Origin: Extensimonas vulgaris
Lineage (GTDB): Bacteria; Pseudomonadota; Gammaproteobacteria; Burkholderiales; Burkholderiaceae_C
DNA: 64,000 nt
Direction of reading: 5' to 3'
NCBI RefSeq assembly: GCF_003337425.1
Contig: NZ_QPJU01000004.1
Span: 1-64,000 of the forward strand
Shown here: positions 27,739 through 35,379 of the stretch, piece by piece
How positions within the stretch are numbered: the stretch's first letter is position 1
Layout of the letters: each line of letters starts with the position of its first letter
Notes under the pieces: model-generated
What the model was told of the DNA's origin: nothing
Database searches by the model: none
The model's input: the letters and a program-made list of their open reading frames with translations, nothing else
Translations under genes and position numbers: made by a program

Positions 27739-30429
27739 TCATGCGACGCGCAATGCAGCCTGCTCCTGGATGTCGCGGGTGCGGCTTGTCGTTGCCGGAT
27801 CGGCGGGCGTGCTGCTGGGGTCGCTGGGTGCTTGCTGCACCGCAGACAGCGTGCTGCTGCGCAGCGCCTGCATGAGCCGACCCGCGTCCAGGCACTGCAC
27901 CAGTAGCGGCGGCTCGCCCGGGGCCGGGTCGGGCTGGATCAGTGCGGTGACGAGCTGCGCCTGGTTGCCCAGCACGTTCGGTGCCTCGAAGATGCGCGTG
28001 CGCGCAAAGGCCGTGACGCCGTGCAGTTCGTTGACGAGCAGGCCGATGCGCCGCCCTTCGTGCTGCAGCACGATGACCTGGCTGTCGGGCGTGATCTCGG
28101 ACGGCGTGCCGCGCAGCAGCTGGCCCAGGTCGAACACCCAGACGTAGCCGGTGACGCTGCCGTGCGCCTTGCGTGCGAGCGTGCCCACGCAGTAGGGCAT
28201 GCGCCCGGCAGAAACGGCCGCGATGGCGCTCGCGGGCAGGGCTTCGAGCACTTCCTCGGCCTTGAATGCGAACAGTGCGGCGTCGATGAAGAAGGTCGCC
28301 ATCTCCTGCACCTCGGTCTGGCCCACGTCGGCCGTGAGGACGGTGCGGCGGCGCTGCACGGCGTCCAGGGCCCCGGTCTGCACCGCGCCCAGCGACTCGA
28401 ACGAGAGTGCGAGCACGTCGTCGCGGTAGCCGTCGCTGACCTTGAACTCGCGGTAGCCGTGCGAGGCCGAGCAGCCGACGATGCAGTAATGCCCGTCGTG
28501 CACCATGGCGCGCGAGGTGCTGTGGCCGTTGGGCAGCGCGAGCAGGTCCGGCGGCAGCGCCATGGTGTGACCGGGCGGGCGCGCGGGGTCGGTGCTCGCA
28601 ATCACTTGGCCCGAGCGGTGCACGAACACGGTGTGCGTGTGCGGTTTGCTTGCCGTGGCGCCGCGCAGCATGGCGTCGAACTCCACGCTGGAGTTGAACA
28701 CGATGCCTATGCCGCCCACGACTTCGCTGGCAGCGCCGGGCGCGCGGATCGCGGCGTGATAGACGTAAGTCAGGCGCCCTTCGTCGAGCGCCGAGGCCTG
28801 CCAGGGCGAGACATGGTAGGACTGCGTGTCGGGCAGCGTGAGCACCGCGGCGAGTGTGGCCGGGTCTATGCGCGTGCCGAGCACCGAGCTGCCGTCCTTG
28901 CACGTGGGGCGGCTCGCGGCGACGATGCGGCCCGTGCGGTCATAGACCACGAGGCGCGTATAGACCGTGTAAAGGCTGTTGATGTGCTCGAGGATGCGGC
29001 AGGCCGTGGTTACGTCTTCTGCCTGCAGGCGGCCCTGCGCGGCGTCGGCGAGCAGGGCGCGCAGCTCGGGTGTGAGCGCCCACCAGCGGCAGTCGTTGGC
29101 ACGCTCGTAGAGGTTGCGGTCGAGCAGATCGACGAGCAGCTGCGTGAGGAACATGCTGTCGCGCATGCGCGAGCTCAGCACGGTGTCGTAGAGGTCGCGG
29201 ATCGACTGCGTGAACACCTCATTGGTGCGCGCGCCGGTCTCGCCGATCTGCTCGAGCACGGCCTTGAGCTTTTGCGCCGCGCCTTGCTTGCCCGCGGTCA
29301 TGACCTGGCCGTTCCAGACCACGCGGCGTATGGTGTCGGCCGCGGTGACGATTTCATACAGCGGTGGGCAGAAGGTCTTGGCGTGTGCGAGCAGCCCCTG
29401 CGCAATCGCCGGGTCGAGCGCGTCTATGGTGCGCTGCAGCTTGGCCGAAAACGCCAGCTCCACGGGCACCATGACCTGCCCCTTCCAGCCCGGCGGGCCG
29501 GGGTAGCCCTGGTAGCCTTGTGACGCCACCGTGCGCACCAGATAGGTGCGCCCGCCGTGCACCAGCAACTGCGGCGCACCGCCGAGGTTCACGGGCACCT
29601 GCGCGCCCACGGGAATCCACAGCGCGTCACTGCTCGCAATCACGCGGTTGTCGGCGTCGAGTAGCAGCGCGATGTTGCGCTGGTTCCTGCCCTGGCGCGC
29701 ATGGAAGATGCCCTCCATTTCGCTGTGAAAGGCAAAGCTCAGGCACAGCACGCCGGCCGGCTGGCCGGTGCGTGGGTCGAGCATGCGCTGCGAGTAGATC
29801 AGCGCATGTTCCTTGCCGGGGCGCAAGGGCGTGGCGCGAAAGGTCTCGACGTGGCCCGTGGCGGCGAGCGTCTGCGCGATCAGCGGGTCGTGGCTGCCTT
29901 CGACGGGTGCGTCTTCGTCGATCTGCGCGAGCACGGCGCCCTCGCGGTCGAGCAGCATGATTTCGTCATAGACCGTGTATTTGTTGCGGTACTCGCGCAG
30001 GCGCTGCAGCACGGGGCCGGCGTCGGTGGTGATGCCCGCGACGAAGCGGCACAAGTCTTGGTCGGTGGCGAGAAATCCCACGTCGGCCGTGCGCTCGTAG
30101 AGGTTGCGCACCACGATGTCGATCACGTGGTGCGCATGCGTGCCGATCTCGGCCATGACTTCGCCGAGCGACTCCTGCACCAGCGAATGCACCAGGTCGC
30201 CCTCGAGGCGCTGAAAGCCCGCGCGCGTGGCCGCCATCATGGGCAGGATGCTGTGCGCCTCCTCGGGGCAGTTCATCTTGGCGGAAGACTCTATGAGCCG
30301 CCACATCAGATTGAGCTCGCGCAGCGCGCTCTCGCAGCGCACCACGTCGCGCATGAAGGGGATGAAGGTGTCGGTGTGGACGCTGGCGGCGGTAGATACG
30401 TCCGCTGCGTCGATGTTGCCGTGGGCCAT
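27739..30429 (-). CDS. Tandem sensor-CheW fusion protein
   Basis: A cytoplasmic-looking protein of 896 residues. The C-terminal part (about 708-857: TFFIDAALFAFKAEEVLEAL, VWVFDLGQLLRG, VIVLQHEGRRIGLLVNELHG) is a CheW domain, the adaptor that couples chemoreceptors to CheA. In front lie two homologous sensor-like halves (about 103-330 and 432-680). Each starts with the same RNLYER motif (108-113 and 438-443), continues through a YTVY..(I/L)..(L/Y)DR.G segment, and ends with a GY..(G)..V block resembling a Cache/PAS-type ligand pocket. No signal peptide, membrane helix or methyl-accepting coiled coil is seen, and no other che gene is nearby. It probably feeds a sensory input into chemotaxis or a related CheA pathway. 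Confidence 0.8.
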   Translation of the reverse strand: MAHGNIDAADVSTAASVHTDTFIPFMRDVVRCESALRELNLMWRLIESSAKMNCPEEAHSILPMMAATRAGFQRLEGDLVHSLVQESLGEVMAEIGTHAHHVIDIVVRNLYERTADVGFLATDQDLCRFVAGITTDAGPVLQRLREYRNKYTVYDEIMLLDREGAVLAQIDEDAPVEGSHDPLIAQTLAATGHVETFRATPLRPGKEHALIYSQRMLDPRTGQPAGVLCLSFAFHSEMEGIFHARQGRNQRNIALLLDADNRVIASSDALWIPVGAQVPVNLGGAPQLLVHGGRTYLVRTVASQGYQGYPGPPGWKGQVMVPVELAFSAKLQRTIDALDPAIAQGLLAHAKTFCPPLYEIVTAADTIRRVVWNGQVMTAGKQGAAQKLKAVLEQIGETGARTNEVFTQSIRDLYDTVLSSRMRDSMFLTQLLVDLLDRNLYERANDCRWWALTPELRALLADAAQGRLQAEDVTTACRILEHINSLYTVYTRLVVYDRTGRIVAASRPTCKDGSSVLGTRIDPATLAAVLTLPDTQSYHVSPWQASALDEGRLTYVYHAAIRAPGAASEVVGGIGIVFNSSVEFDAMLRGATASKPHTHTVFVHRSGQVIASTDPARPPGHTMALPPDLLALPNGHSTSRAMVHDGHYCIVGCSASHGYREFKVSDGYRDDVLALSFESLGAVQTGALDAVQRRRTVLTADVGQTEVQEMATFFIDAALFAFKAEEVLEALPASAIAAVSAGRMPYCVGTLARKAHGSVTGYVWVFDLGQLLRGTPSEITPDSQVIVLQHEGRRIGLLVNELHGVTAFARTRIFEAPNVLGNQAQLVTALIQPDPAPGEPPLLVQCLDAGRLMQALRSSTLSAVQQAPSDPSSTPADPATTSRTRDIQEQAALRVA

Positions 30430-30441
30430 GGGCTGCTTTCC

Positions 30442-30542
30442 TTTTTTGCGCGGGGTGGGCCTGCGGTAAGGCAGGCGTCGTTACTTCCTGAAACGACACA
30501 AGCAATAGGCTTGCCAACCCGTGGACTTGGCCGCGCAAAAAA
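30442..30542. repeat. Long-range 12 bp inverted repeat upstream of sensor-CheW gene
   Basis: TTTTTTGCGCGG (30442-30453) and CCGCGCAAAAAA (30531-30542) are perfect complements separated by 77 bases. That interval contains a smaller stem CCTGC/GCAGG. It lies between the Nudix stop and the sensor-CheW start and could be a leader structure; its role is unknown. Confidence 0.45.
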
Positions 30543-30596
30543 GCAAAGCGTGCGCTGGAGCGGATGCGGCGCAGCGGCCGCTGCATCCACGCGGGG

Positions 30597-31148
30597 CTAC
30601 TCGATGTCTATGCAGTGCAGGCCGAAGCTGCCGCGTTTGCGGTCGGCGAAGTAGCAGCGCAGCGTCTCATTCACGGTGCGAAACGCGATTTCGTCCCAGG
30701 GCACCTCGTCTTCGGCGAACAGACGTGCCTCTATGGTTTCGTGGCCGGGGTTGAACTGATCGCTCAGCAGCGTGGCGAGGTAAAACAAATGCACCTGGCC
30801 CACGCGCGGCACGCTGAGCAGGGTGAACAGCGGCCCCAGACGGATGTGCGCACCGGCTTCTTCCTCGGTTTCGCGCACGGCCCCTTCGGCGGTGGTTTCG
30901 TCGAGCTCCATGAAGCCCGCGGGCAGCGTCCACTTGCCCCAGCGCGGCTCGATGTTGCGTTTGCACAGCAGCACGCGACCATCGGCAGACACCGGCACCG
31001 TGCCCACGACGTTGAGCGGGTTCTCGTAGTGGATGGTGCCGCAGACGGTGCACACGGCGCGCTCGCGCGTGTCGCCGTCGTCCGGCAGGCGGTAGGTCAC
31101 GGCGGCGCCGCAGGCACGGCAATACTTGATGGGACTGCGGAAGGTCAT
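30597..31148 (-). CDS. Nudix hydrolase with zinc ribbon
   Basis: A 183-residue pyrophosphohydrolase. A four-cysteine zinc ribbon (Cys10, 13, 33, 36: CRAC, CTVC) precedes the Nudix box at about 78-100 (GFMELDETTAEGAVRETEEE). The layout resembles NudC-like or ADP-ribose/NADH-type hydrolases that clean up nucleotide-diphosphate derivatives; the exact substrate cannot be told. A dispersed repeat lies just upstream of its start. Confidence 0.9.
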   Translation of the reverse strand: MTFRSPIKYCRACGAAVTYRLPDDGDTRERAVCTVCGTIHYENPLNVVGTVPVSADGRVLLCKRNIEPRWGKWTLPAGFMELDETTAEGAVRETEEEAGAHIRLGPLFTLLSVPRVGQVHLFYLATLLSDQFNPGHETIEARLFAEDEVPWDEIAFRTVNETLRCYFADRKRGSFGLHCIDIE

Positions 31149-31154
31149 GCAGGA

Positions 31155-31218
31155 ATTTTGGATGAAAAATGCTTCTTATGCTTGTCTGATCTGCGCTAAT
31201 AGCTATTGAAAAAATAGC
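31155..31218 (+). repeat. Dispersed Comamonadaceae-type repeat, copy 4 (intergenic)
   Basis: TTTTGGATGAAAAATGCTTC up to TAGCTATTGAAAAAATAGC lies between the Nudix and FAH-family genes. It is one of the two best-preserved copies in the window. Confidence 0.6.
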
Positions 31219-31224
31219 GTTCGT

Positions 31225-31923
31225 TCAGACGACTTGTACGCGCAAGGGCGTGAGGCCAGCGACGCCGCATTCGATCACGTCGCCGCGCACCACCGCGCCC
31301 ACGCCTTCGGGCGTGCCGGTGTAGATCAGGTCGCCGGGCTGCAGCGTCCAGGCGGCCGAGAGGTGCTCTATGGTTTCGGCGATGTTCCAGATCATTTGGC
31401 TGATCTGGCTGCGCTGGCGCTCAGCACCGTTGACCTGCAGCCAGATCGCGGCCTGCGCGAGATCGCCCACCTGCTCGGCGGGGGTGATAGGCGCGATCGG
31501 CGCGCTGTGCTCGAACGCCTTGCCTATGGACCAGGGGCGGCCTTGCTTTTTCATCTCGTTTTGCAGGTCGCGCCGCGTCATGTCCAGGCCCACGGCGTAG
31601 CCGAACACATGCTGCAGTGCATCGGCGGCGCGGATGTTGCTGCCGCCACGGCCCAAGGCGACGACGAGCTCGACCTCGTGGTGCAGGTTGCTCGTGAGGC
31701 TGGGGTAGGGCAGCGCGCCGGTTTCGCCCGCCGGCACGGCCAGTACGGCGTCGGCGGGTTTGAGGAAGAAAAACGGCGGCTCGCGCCCCGTGAAGCCCAT
31801 TTCCTTGGCGTGCTCGGCGTAGTTGCGACCCACGCAGTAGATGCGGTGCACGGGAAAGCGCTCGGCCCGGCCTACGACGGGCACGCTGGCGATGGCAGGG
31901 GGTGGGAAAACGTAGTGCGTCAT
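31225..31923 (-). CDS. Fumarylacetoacetate hydrolase family protein
   Basis: A 232-residue enzyme of the FAH superfamily, which cleaves or decarboxylates beta-dicarbonyl acids with a divalent metal. HRIYCVGRNYAEHAKEMG, PPFFFLKPADAV, NLHHEVELVVALG (metal-binding acids) and the C-terminal GDLIYTGTPEGVGAV are the conserved blocks. The spacing matches the fumarylpyruvate hydrolase / acylpyruvase (YcgM, FAHD1) subgroup. ATG 31923 (MTHYVFPPPA) is preferred; the frame is open 23 codons further but without family match. Confidence 0.92.
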   Translation of the reverse strand: MTHYVFPPPAIASVPVVGRAERFPVHRIYCVGRNYAEHAKEMGFTGREPPFFFLKPADAVLAVPAGETGALPYPSLTSNLHHEVELVVALGRGGSNIRAADALQHVFGYAVGLDMTRRDLQNEMKKQGRPWSIGKAFEHSAPIAPITPAEQVGDLAQAAIWLQVNGAERQRSQISQMIWNIAETIEHLSAAWTLQPGDLIYTGTPEGVGAVVRGDVIECGVAGLTPLRVQVV

Positions 31924-32057
31924 GCAAAAACTCAGCTGGCAGCGGGGTGGAGATTTTGGGTGTTGTGTGTGCGGCGCGGGCGACGGCGACACAAGCTGCA
32001 GTGTGCCATGGCGAAGCTGCCTGCGCAGTTGCTGGTGCAGGCTGGCGGTGCGCGGTT

Positions 32058-32978
32058 ATGCTGCCGGCCATGCCCACGCCTTTTGCTTCGCCCGCTGCAG
32101 CGTCCGTCTCATCCAGCGCCGCGCCGCCCGCGGACTGGCTCATTCCCGACTGGCCGGCGCCGCCCGGCGTGCATGCGCTGTGCACCACGCGCACGGGCGG
32201 CGTGAGCGCGGCGCCCTACGACAGTCTGAACCTCGGCGACCAGGTAGGTGACAACCCCGCTGCGGTGCAGGCCAACCGCGCGCGCCTGCAGGCTGCGCTG
32301 CAAAGCATCACGCCGGGCACGCGCCCCGTGTTTCTGCGCCAGGTGCACGGCACGCGCGTGCTGCAGCTCGACGCCGCCACGCCCGACGGCTCCGAGGCCG
32401 ACGCCTGCGTCAGCACGCAGCCCGCGCTTGCGTGCACCATCATGGTTGCGGACTGCCTGCCGGTGCTGCTCGCGCACCGCTCGGGCGCAGTCGTCGCGGC
32501 GGCACATGCGGGCTGGCGCGGGCTGGCGGGGCAGGGCGGGGTCGGTGTGCTGGAGCGGATTTTCGAACGTTTTTGCGCTTTAGCCCAATCCCAGCAAGCG
32601 CAAGCAGCTATTCAAAGTGAAGCGCCGGAAAGCGTGGCCGCAGACACACTCGCCTGGCTCGGGCCGTGCATTGGGCCGCAGGCTTTCGAGGTCGGCGCCG
32701 AAGTGCGCGCGGCTTTTTGCGCGGCCGATGCGGCGGCAGCGCGTTTTTTTGCGCCCGCCGGGCCGGGGCATTTTCTGGCCGACCTCGCGGGCCTGGCGCG
32801 CCATCGGCTGCGCGCGCTGGGCATCACGCAGGTCTATGGCAACGACGGCAGCCCCGCGTGGTGCACGGTAACGCAGGCCGCGCGCTTTTTTTCCTACCGC
32901 CGCGACCAGCGGCTTGGGGGCGGCAGCGGGCGCTTGGCCGCGTGCATCTGGCGCGCAAACGCGGATTTGCTGCGATGA
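32058..32978 (+). CDS. pgeF: Purine nucleoside phosphorylase-type laccase-domain protein (PgeF/YfiH)
   Basis: A 306-residue member of the DUF152 / multicopper-polyphenol oxidoreductase-like family (YfiH), reported as peptidoglycan-editing factor and as a purine nucleoside phosphorylase. The zinc-site residues are in the RQVHGTRV, MVADCLPVLL and AAAHAGWRGLAG motifs. Residues about 175-189 (ALAQSQQAQAAIQSEAPES) are encoded by a dispersed repeat copy inserted in frame between conserved blocks, making the protein longer than usual. The start at ATG 32058 or 32070 is not resolved by a ribosome site. phaC follows by 69 bp. Confidence 0.9.
   Translation: MLPAMPTPFASPAAASVSSSAAPPADWLIPDWPAPPGVHALCTTRTGGVSAAPYDSLNLGDQVGDNPAAVQANRARLQAALQSITPGTRPVFLRQVHGTRVLQLDAATPDGSEADACVSTQPALACTIMVADCLPVLLAHRSGAVVAAAHAGWRGLAGQGGVGVLERIFERFCALAQSQQAQAAIQSEAPESVAADTLAWLGPCIGPQAFEVGAEVRAAFCAADAAAARFFAPAGPGHFLADLAGLARHRLRALGITQVYGNDGSPAWCTVTQAARFFSYRRDQRLGGGSGRLAACIWRANADLLR
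32570..32622 (+). repeat. Dispersed Comamonadaceae-type repeat, copy 5 (inside pgeF)
   Basis: The core CAAGCGCAAGCAGCTATTC with flanking AAAGTGAAGC parallels the copy in the DUF349 gene. It is read in frame. Confidence 0.6.
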
Positions 32979-33047
32979 GTGCGTGCAATGGCCATGGGCC
33001 GCAGGCAGAATGCTCATTTCTTTAGAACGAAAACCAAGGAGGCTTCC

Positions 33048-34751
33048 ATGAACTCGCCCTCGTCTTTCTGGGCCGCAGGTGCCCAGCCCTTGACGCAATT
33101 GCTGGGTCAGGACTGGACCCAGGCGTTGCAGGCTTTCGAGCCGTTGGCCCCCGCAGCGGGCGCGCCCGGCGCGGCGCCGTTGCGTTTCGTGCCGGAAAAG
33201 TTGCAAGCACTGCAGCAACAGTATCTGGAGGAGGCACGCGCGCTCTGGATGCAAAGTCTGCAGGGCAGCATCCCCAGCCTGCAGGACAAGCGCTTCAGCG
33301 GTACGGCCTGGGCCGAGAACCCGATGGCGGCCTACACCGCGGCGGTGTACCTGCTCAATGCGCGCACGCTCATGGGCCTGGCCGAGGCCGTGGAGGCCGA
33401 CGCGAAGACGCGCGCGCGCATCCGCTTTGCCATAGACCAATGGTTGGCCGCGATGGCGCCGAGCAACTTTCTCGCCTTCAACGCCGAGGCGCAGAAAAAA
33501 GCCCTCGAAACCAAGGGCGAGAGCATTGCCAAAGGCTTGCAAAACCTGCTGCACGACATCAGCCAGGGCCATGTGTCCATGACCGACGAGAGCCAGTTCG
33601 AGGTCGGCCGCAACGTCGCGACGACCGAAGGCGCGGTGGTGTTCGAAAACGAGCTGTTCCAGCTCATCGAATACAAGCCGAGCACGGCCAAGGTGTACGA
33701 GCGCCCTTTGTTGCTCGTGCCGCCGTGCATCAACAAGTTCTACATCCTCGACCTGCAGCCTGACAACTCCTTCGTGCGCTACGCCGTCGAGCAAGGGCAC
33801 CGCACCTTCATGCTGAGCTGGCGCAACCCCGACGCGAGCCTGGCGCACAAGACCTGGGACAACTACGTCGAAGACGGTGCCATGGCCGCGATCGAGGTGG
33901 TGCGCAACATCACCGGCGCGGCGCAGATCAACGCATTGGGCTTTTGCGTGGGCGGCACCATCCTCAGCAACGCACTCGCCGTGCTCGCGGCGCGTGGCGA
34001 CGAGCCCGTGGCGAGCGCCACCTTTTTGACCACGCTGCTGGACTTCAGCGACACGGGCATCCTCGACGTGTTCATCGACGAAGCCTTCGTGCGCATGCGC
34101 GAGCTGCAGTTTGCGCAAGGCGGCATCCTTCCTGCTGCCGAGTTGGCCTCGACCTTCAGCTTTCTGCGCCCCAACGACCTGGTGTGGAACTACGTGGTGG
34201 GCAACTACCTCAAGGGCGAAACCCCGCCGCCCTTCGACCTGCTGTATTGGAACAGCGACAGCACCAACCTGCCAGGGCCGTTCTACGCCTGGTACTTGCG
34301 CAACTTCTACCTCGAAAACAATCTCGTCAAGCCGAACAAGCTCACCGTGTGCGGCGAGAAGATCGACCTGAACCAGCTCCAGCTGCCCGTCTATATCTAC
34401 GGCTCGCGCGAGGATCACATCGTGCCCATTCATGCCGCCTATGCCAGCACGCAGGTGCTGCCCGGGCCCAAGCGCTTCATCATGGGTGCTTCGGGCCACA
34501 TCGCGGGCGTGATCAACCCGCCGGCCAAGAAAAAGCGCAGCTACTGGTCGCGGGAGGACGCGCAATTTCCCCCCACGCTCGAAGAGTGGCTCGCGGGCGC
34601 GACCGAGCACCCGGGCAGCTGGTGGCCCGACTGGGCGCAGTGGCTCGCAGGCCACGCAGGCAAGCAGATCGCCGCGCCCAAGACGTATGGCAAGGGCAAG
34701 TTCAAGCCCATAGAGCCCGCGCCGGGGCGCTACGTCAAGCAAAAAGCGTAG
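33048..34751 (+). CDS. phaC: Class I polyhydroxyalkanoate synthase PhaC
   Basis: Polymerises 3-hydroxyacyl-CoAs (mainly 3-hydroxybutyryl-CoA) into storage granules. The 567-residue protein has the lipase-like box LGFCVGGT with catalytic Cys300, followed by a conserved Asp region (YIYGSREDHIVP) and the His in MGASGHIAGVINPP. The strong ribosome site AAGGAGG precedes the ATG. The size fits class I, which acts without a PhaE/PhaR partner. phaA/phaB are not adjacent in this window. scoAB, about 20 kb away, would feed acetoacetate released from the polymer back to acetyl-CoA. Confidence 0.96.
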   Translation: MNSPSSFWAAGAQPLTQLLGQDWTQALQAFEPLAPAAGAPGAAPLRFVPEKLQALQQQYLEEARALWMQSLQGSIPSLQDKRFSGTAWAENPMAAYTAAVYLLNARTLMGLAEAVEADAKTRARIRFAIDQWLAAMAPSNFLAFNAEAQKKALETKGESIAKGLQNLLHDISQGHVSMTDESQFEVGRNVATTEGAVVFENELFQLIEYKPSTAKVYERPLLLVPPCINKFYILDLQPDNSFVRYAVEQGHRTFMLSWRNPDASLAHKTWDNYVEDGAMAAIEVVRNITGAAQINALGFCVGGTILSNALAVLAARGDEPVASATFLTTLLDFSDTGILDVFIDEAFVRMRELQFAQGGILPAAELASTFSFLRPNDLVWNYVVGNYLKGETPPPFDLLYWNSDSTNLPGPFYAWYLRNFYLENNLVKPNKLTVCGEKIDLNQLQLPVYIYGSREDHIVPIHAAYASTQVLPGPKRFIMGASGHIAGVINPPAKKKRSYWSREDAQFPPTLEEWLAGATEHPGSWWPDWAQWLAGHAGKQIAAPKTYGKGKFKPIEPAPGRYVKQKA

Positions 34752-34801
34752 CAGCTCTGGCCGGCTGCTTGCGGCTTGCAGGGCTCTGCGGGCTCAGCCT
34801 C

Positions 34802-35260
34802 TCAGGCGAGTTCGGCGATCAGCTCGATCTCCACGCACGCGCCCATGGGAATTTGCGCGACGCCGAAGGCGCTGCGTGCGTGCGCGCCCTTGTCGCCAAA
34901 CACTTCGGCGAGCAATTCGCTCGCGCCGTTGGTCACGAGGTGCTGCTCGGTGAAGTCGGGGCTGGAGTTGACCAGGCTCATCACTTTGACGATGCGCTGC
35001 ACGCGGTTCAGGTCGCCGCCGGCCGCGGCCTGCAGCGTGCCCAGCAAGTCTATGGCCACGGCACGCGCCGCGGCCTTGCCCTCTTCGGTGCCGAGGTTAC
35101 GCCCGAGCTGGCCGACCCAGACTTTGCCGTCCTTGCGCGCGATGTGGCCGCTCAAAAACACCAGCTTGCCGCTTTGCACATAGGGCACATAAGCGGCTGC
35201 GGGCACGGCGACGGGGGGCAGGGTGATGCCGAGTTTTTGCAGTGATTCGTACACGTTCAT
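34802..35260 (-). CDS. RidA/YjgF family protein
   Basis: A 152-residue RidA-type protein: a small trimer that hydrolyses reactive enamine/imine intermediates or acts in related detoxification. VPYVQSGKLVFLSGHIARKD, LVNSSPDFTEQHLVTNGASE and ARSAFGVAQIPMGACVEIEL are the family blocks. The terminal Arg typical of true RidA deaminases is not obvious in the last block (GVAQIPMGACVEIE), so it may belong to one of the Rid2-7 subgroups. It converges with phaC. Confidence 0.9.
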   Translation of the reverse strand: MNVYESLQKLGITLPPVAVPAAAYVPYVQSGKLVFLSGHIARKDGKVWVGQLGRNLGTEEGKAAARAVAIDLLGTLQAAAGGDLNRVQRIVKVMSLVNSSPDFTEQHLVTNGASELLAEVFGDKGAHARSAFGVAQIPMGACVEIELIAELA

Positions 35261-35379
35261 CGGGGGGCCTCGTGGATGTGAGATGGGTTAGAAATGCGGA
35301 GCGTAAGTGTTGCACAGCCCGGGCGCTGCTGCAGTGCGGGCGAGCCATTGCGCTTGCGGCACCCGGGTACGATGCGCGC

